From CAZVWQ01 sp964631275 (lineage in GTDB: Bacteria; Patescibacteriota; JACMRA01): a stretch of 64,000 bases of DNA. Position 1 is the first letter of the stretch. Each line of letters starts with the position of its first letter. Made by a program: the position numbers and the translations under genes. The stretch is taken from assembly GCA_964631275.1 (NCBI GenBank), contig CAZVWQ010000001.1:88697-152696 (forward strand), in the 5' to 3' direction. The notes under the pieces are model-generated. The model searched no databases. It worked only from the letters and a program-made list of their open reading frames with translations, and was not told where the DNA came from. Below, piece by piece: positions 61,201 through 64,000 of this stretch.

Positions 61201-63492
61201 CTAACTACCTTTCCTTAATTCTGAAATCTTTTTTTGATAAGATTCTTCTGCATTTTTTTTCATTTTTTCAAAAGTCATCCTAAGTAATCTTAAGTATATT
61301 TTTACTTTTTTTTTGTAATCGTCTCTTTCTAATATTATAAAACCTAAATTTTTAAAATACTCTTCATAGGCTCTATCAAAATTATCAAGACACCAGTTGA
61401 CCGAATTAAGAATAGAAAGAATATACGTTTTTGATCTTGAATTAAATTCTAGACCTTGTAATATTTGTAAATCAAAATTCTCATCTGAAGGCGGATTAAA
61501 ATTGGAATAACAAGAGTTATTTTCAATTTCATTATTAATTATTAATTTTCGTATCATAATTCTTAAAAGGTTAATTTCGCTAAGTTGCCCAAAATCCGAA
61601 TCTTCAGGAATTACGCTTCCTTTACCATCTTCATAAGAAATAATGGAAGCACATGGATAATAGATTTTTTTTCCTAAATAGGTAATGGGGAATTCATTAA
61701 AATCCTTGAGTTTTTCTAATTTTTCACTTAGTTTTTGAATTATTTTTTCGTTTTCTCTGCCATCGTTATTTGTGACAACAGCAATCACAAAGACTCCACG
61801 GGTAAAGGTAACTAAGATATTTGGATCATCTTTTGGTATTTCAAGTAACTCAAAAATCGCATTGCAACACTGATTAATATGAACGTTACCAAGCATCTGG
61901 CTAAAATAGTTAGCTGGCTTGATCTTTAATTCAACTGCTGCAGATTTTACTATCCTGCCTTCTTCTTGCAACTTTTCTAACAAACCTCTGGGTGCTGGAG
62001 CTAGGCCTAAGGTTGGGTTAAATCTACCTCTTATAAAATTTTCTTGATACACATCAGAAATTAATACTCCCTCTTCATCCTTAGAACCTTTTGGTCCTAT
62101 ACCAGGAAATATACCTGCTTCTTCAAGTTTCTTTTCTGTATCTTGTATTTGACATAAGTCTGTCTCATAGTCAGGACGGGTATAGTCTTTAATTAATTCT
62201 GGAATATTAGCATCGGTAACTCCCTCGTTATTAGATTTTAACTTACGGCCTACAAAAATAATGAATTTTTTTACAAGATATTCTTTTTGTTGTCTGGTTG
62301 AATCTGTGGTTAATTTTGATTTAAAAAAATTATTGAATATATTAAAATCATATGGTTCTAGCGAAGCTAGATATTCTTCGTAATAATAATTAAAGTTTTG
62401 TCTAATGTCTTCTTCTGTTGGTAAGCAATTATACCCAAGAACTATTTTAGTAAAAAAAGGAATTTTTACCATTTCAAAAAAGTCTTTTTTAACCATATTT
62501 ATTTCGCTATCTGGTAACTTAAAGTCGACTGGGCTAATTCTCTTACCTCCTTCATACCTGAAAGCCAAAGGTCTGAGTAGGAGTTTTGCCTTTTTTCTAT
62601 TAAGGACCTTAAGAACTGCTGGATTGTCAGTTGTAGCACTGATATGTTGTGATATTATATTACCTACATCAAAATCGCTAAGATCATAAGCTACAATGAG
62701 ATCTTCGAGTTTTTGGCTTAGGTAATTTATTAATAATGTTTCAAAATTGTTCATATATTTTTTAGGCATCTCACCCACTACAGTAAATTCATCTCCTCCG
62801 TTGCGATAGACACAATAACTAATTTTATCGCTACCTAAATTTTCCAAATCTCTATGGATAACTAACATCTGCTTATAGGCCTGATCTGCTGATTGTTGCA
62901 AGTAGTATGCAAAATTATTGATAATCACGTCTCCATATTCATTTCCGACTTTATTAATTAGACTCATAAAAACCAAGTCAAAGTTCATCCAAAAAGGATA
63001 TTCCTGATCCTCCCCCTCTTGGCCAGTTATTTCGTCTCTTTCCATAAAAATTGCTATTATTTTATTGTTACTATAATAATCACATCTATCGCCAATACCA
63101 AGAACTCTATATTCTCTATACTTTAAAGCATCATGGCTTGCCATAATTAATTGAAATATTTTTTCAGTTTCTCCACCAAAAAACACCCTGCGACCAGCAA
63201 TTAATATAATTAATTGAAATATTTTTTTTTGATTTTCTAATGAAATATTTTCTGTAAAAGCTTTTTCGTATAAAACTCTATAATAAGGTCTATAATTAAG
63301 AAAAGGGCCAATAACTAGTTTATATAAGTCGGTTTTTTCAAAATTTTCTGGACTATCAAATAGACTGCCATCGGTAAAAGTACTTTCAATTGATGGGGGG
63401 TTTATAGTACTACTATTAATTTCTACTAATGCATGTAGTAAGAAGTCAAATCTACCATCAAAAGGTATAGATTCATAATTTGTTTCGACCAT
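61201..63492 (-). CDS. GGDEF-domain protein with a second degenerate GGDEF-like domain
   Basis: A 763-residue cytoplasmic protein without membrane helices. Residues ~140-300 form a GGDEF-type nucleotidyl-cyclase domain: FDLVFMSLINKVGNEYGD (the usual LDxDxFKxIND...GHxxGD, with the second metal Asp replaced by Val) and the signature RNGGDEFTVV at 230-239. A second, degenerate domain (about 560-680) has PANYFSQMLGNVHINQCC and VTFTRGVFVIAVV where GGDEF would be. The flanking regions are helical and unfamiliar. With one metal ligand changed, diguanylate cyclase activity is uncertain; it may be a nucleotide sensor or make another product. It is convergent with the HAD-Der gene, 12 bases apart. Confidence 0.7.
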   Translation of the reverse strand: MVETNYESIPFDGRFDFLLHALVEINSSTINPPSIESTFTDGSLFDSPENFEKTDLYKLVIGPFLNYRPYYRVLYEKAFTENISLENQKKIFQLIILIAGRRVFFGGETEKIFQLIMASHDALKYREYRVLGIGDRCDYYSNNKIIAIFMERDEITGQEGEDQEYPFWMNFDLVFMSLINKVGNEYGDVIINNFAYYLQQSADQAYKQMLVIHRDLENLGSDKISYCVYRNGGDEFTVVGEMPKKYMNNFETLLINYLSQKLEDLIVAYDLSDFDVGNIISQHISATTDNPAVLKVLNRKKAKLLLRPLAFRYEGGKRISPVDFKLPDSEINMVKKDFFEMVKIPFFTKIVLGYNCLPTEEDIRQNFNYYYEEYLASLEPYDFNIFNNFFKSKLTTDSTRQQKEYLVKKFIIFVGRKLKSNNEGVTDANIPELIKDYTRPDYETDLCQIQDTEKKLEEAGIFPGIGPKGSKDEEGVLISDVYQENFIRGRFNPTLGLAPAPRGLLEKLQEEGRIVKSAAVELKIKPANYFSQMLGNVHINQCCNAIFELLEIPKDDPNILVTFTRGVFVIAVVTNNDGRENEKIIQKLSEKLEKLKDFNEFPITYLGKKIYYPCASIISYEDGKGSVIPEDSDFGQLSEINLLRIMIRKLIINNEIENNSCYSNFNPPSDENFDLQILQGLEFNSRSKTYILSILNSVNWCLDNFDRAYEEYFKNLGFIILERDDYKKKVKIYLRLLRMTFEKMKKNAEESYQKKISELRKGS

Positions 63493-63828
63493 TTTGTTAT
63501 TTTAAACTTTTTAAACTTAAAAATATAAAAAATTCTTTATTCTATAGTTCTTTTTATTAATAATTGCAAGACTAATATAGAAAAAATAAAGCTATAGAGT
63601 AACCTAGATTTGTTTTTTATTCAGTACCAATAGATAAAATTAAACTTACTTGCCTAAACAAAAAAAAATATTCATAATTAAAATTACTTTAAAAATAAAA
63701 GTAAGAAAATGGTTTTTTGCACACACAAAAAAATAAATATGTTTACAGGTGGTAATGGCGCAGGTGGGTAACCTAAATAAACTATTAACACTTTATAAAC
63801 TTAATTACAAAATCAACCCCCTAAAATC
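63493..63828. other. AT-rich spacer, no clear gene
   Basis: Contains a ten-residue frame (ATG at 63739, MFTGGNGAGG, TAA at 63769) in a G-rich spot unusual for the region, just upstream of a terminator. It could be a leader peptide or part of a small RNA. No larger gene was seen. Confidence 0.3.
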
Positions 63829-63855
63829 AACCCCCTCCTAATTAAGGGGGTTTTT
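63829..63855 (+). terminator. rho-independent terminator
   Basis: Stem AACCCCC and GGGGGTT around a ten-base loop (TCCTAATTAA), followed by TTTTT. This is the clearest intrinsic terminator in the window. It would end a short plus-strand transcript, since no annotated plus-strand gene ends within 2.6 kb upstream. Confidence 0.8.
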
Positions 63856-64000
63856 AGATTATTGGTTTAAAACTTTTTAGTAAGCAAAATCTCTACAGGA
63901 ATTAATTTTTAATAAAAAAAAATAAACCGTCAACTTTTAGTAGTTTTTATTTTAAACCCACCTCAGCTCAGATTAGGACTTTTTGAGGACGTGGAAGTTT

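Noticed and set aside
1..64000. TGA recoded as glycine or tryptophan, as in some CPR lineages.
   Set aside because: trpB and aroE end in TGA at the expected place, and no conserved protein needs TGA read-through.

Overview
The window is AT-rich bacterial DNA. Standard stop codons are used, TGA included, so there is no sign of a recoded genome. Gene content and style suggest a small-genome, ultra-small-cell lineage of the Candidate Phyla Radiation (Patescibacteria). The clues are monoderm-type surface proteins, decayed genes, domain-shuffled housekeeping proteins, few operons and almost no Shine-Dalgarno sequences. I cannot name the lineage. Isolated biosynthetic genes (leuA, ilvC, trpB, aroE) make it richer than many such genomes. 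A 100-N scaffold gap lies at 28243-28342.

Layout. 1-9 kb: prs (partial), a MarR regulator with a palindromic operator, an RND transporter, a secreted SH3/peptidoglycan-binding protein, and an ImmA/IrrE protease overlapping a two-helix membrane protein. 9.1-11.2 kb: a decayed Cas12a-like nuclease and a deleted DUF1801 gene. 11-28 kb: rsmI, leuA, an anchored surface protein and CAP protein, def, a methyltransferase, a FemAB-like enzyme, a GH13_18 phosphorylase, a GT2 enzyme, a VOC dioxygenase, an ADP-forming acyl-CoA synthetase and tRNA-Met. 28-47 kb: lysS with an extra C-terminal domain, a YibE/F protein, an 1821-residue exported protein, trpB, aroE, an NlpC/P60-like protein, a YbjQ protein, an AI-2E-type permease, malic enzyme and tRNA-Leu(CAA). 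47-57 kb: a RIO kinase, SOD, idi, a decayed hexokinase-like gene, a HAD phosphatase, a ROK kinase, a 2-oxoacid:ferredoxin oxidoreductase gamma-alpha chain, ilvC, a broken GT39 gene and tRNA-Leu(GAG). 57-64 kb: a HEPN-domain protein, a Der-type GTPase interleaved with three HAD domains, and a GGDEF protein.

Metabolism that can be read from the window: sugar phosphorolysis and phosphorylation feed central carbon. Malic enzyme, a ferredoxin-dependent 2-oxoacid oxidoreductase chain and ADP-forming acyl-CoA synthetase fit a fermentative, ferredoxin-linked metabolism that makes ATP from acyl-CoA. SOD implies oxygen exposure. Several large exported proteins with peptidoglycan-binding, SH3, CAP and Ig-like domains point to a decorated cell surface.

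The intergenic space is full of short non-coding repeats: R1 (~100 bp with hairpins), R2 (89-90 bp, imperfect terminal inverted repeats), R3 (long terminal inverted repeats), R4 (ends with TGCGGAAGT) and R5 (87 bp, shared with the aroE 3' end). No transposase gene is present in the window. The most novel items are the HAD-interrupted Der GTPase (58904-61189), the lysyl-tRNA synthetase carrying a DUF2000/PTH2-like domain (28409-30841), the decayed zinc-ribbon Cas12a relative (9390-10868), and the repeat families, one copy of which splits a broken glycosyltransferase gene.
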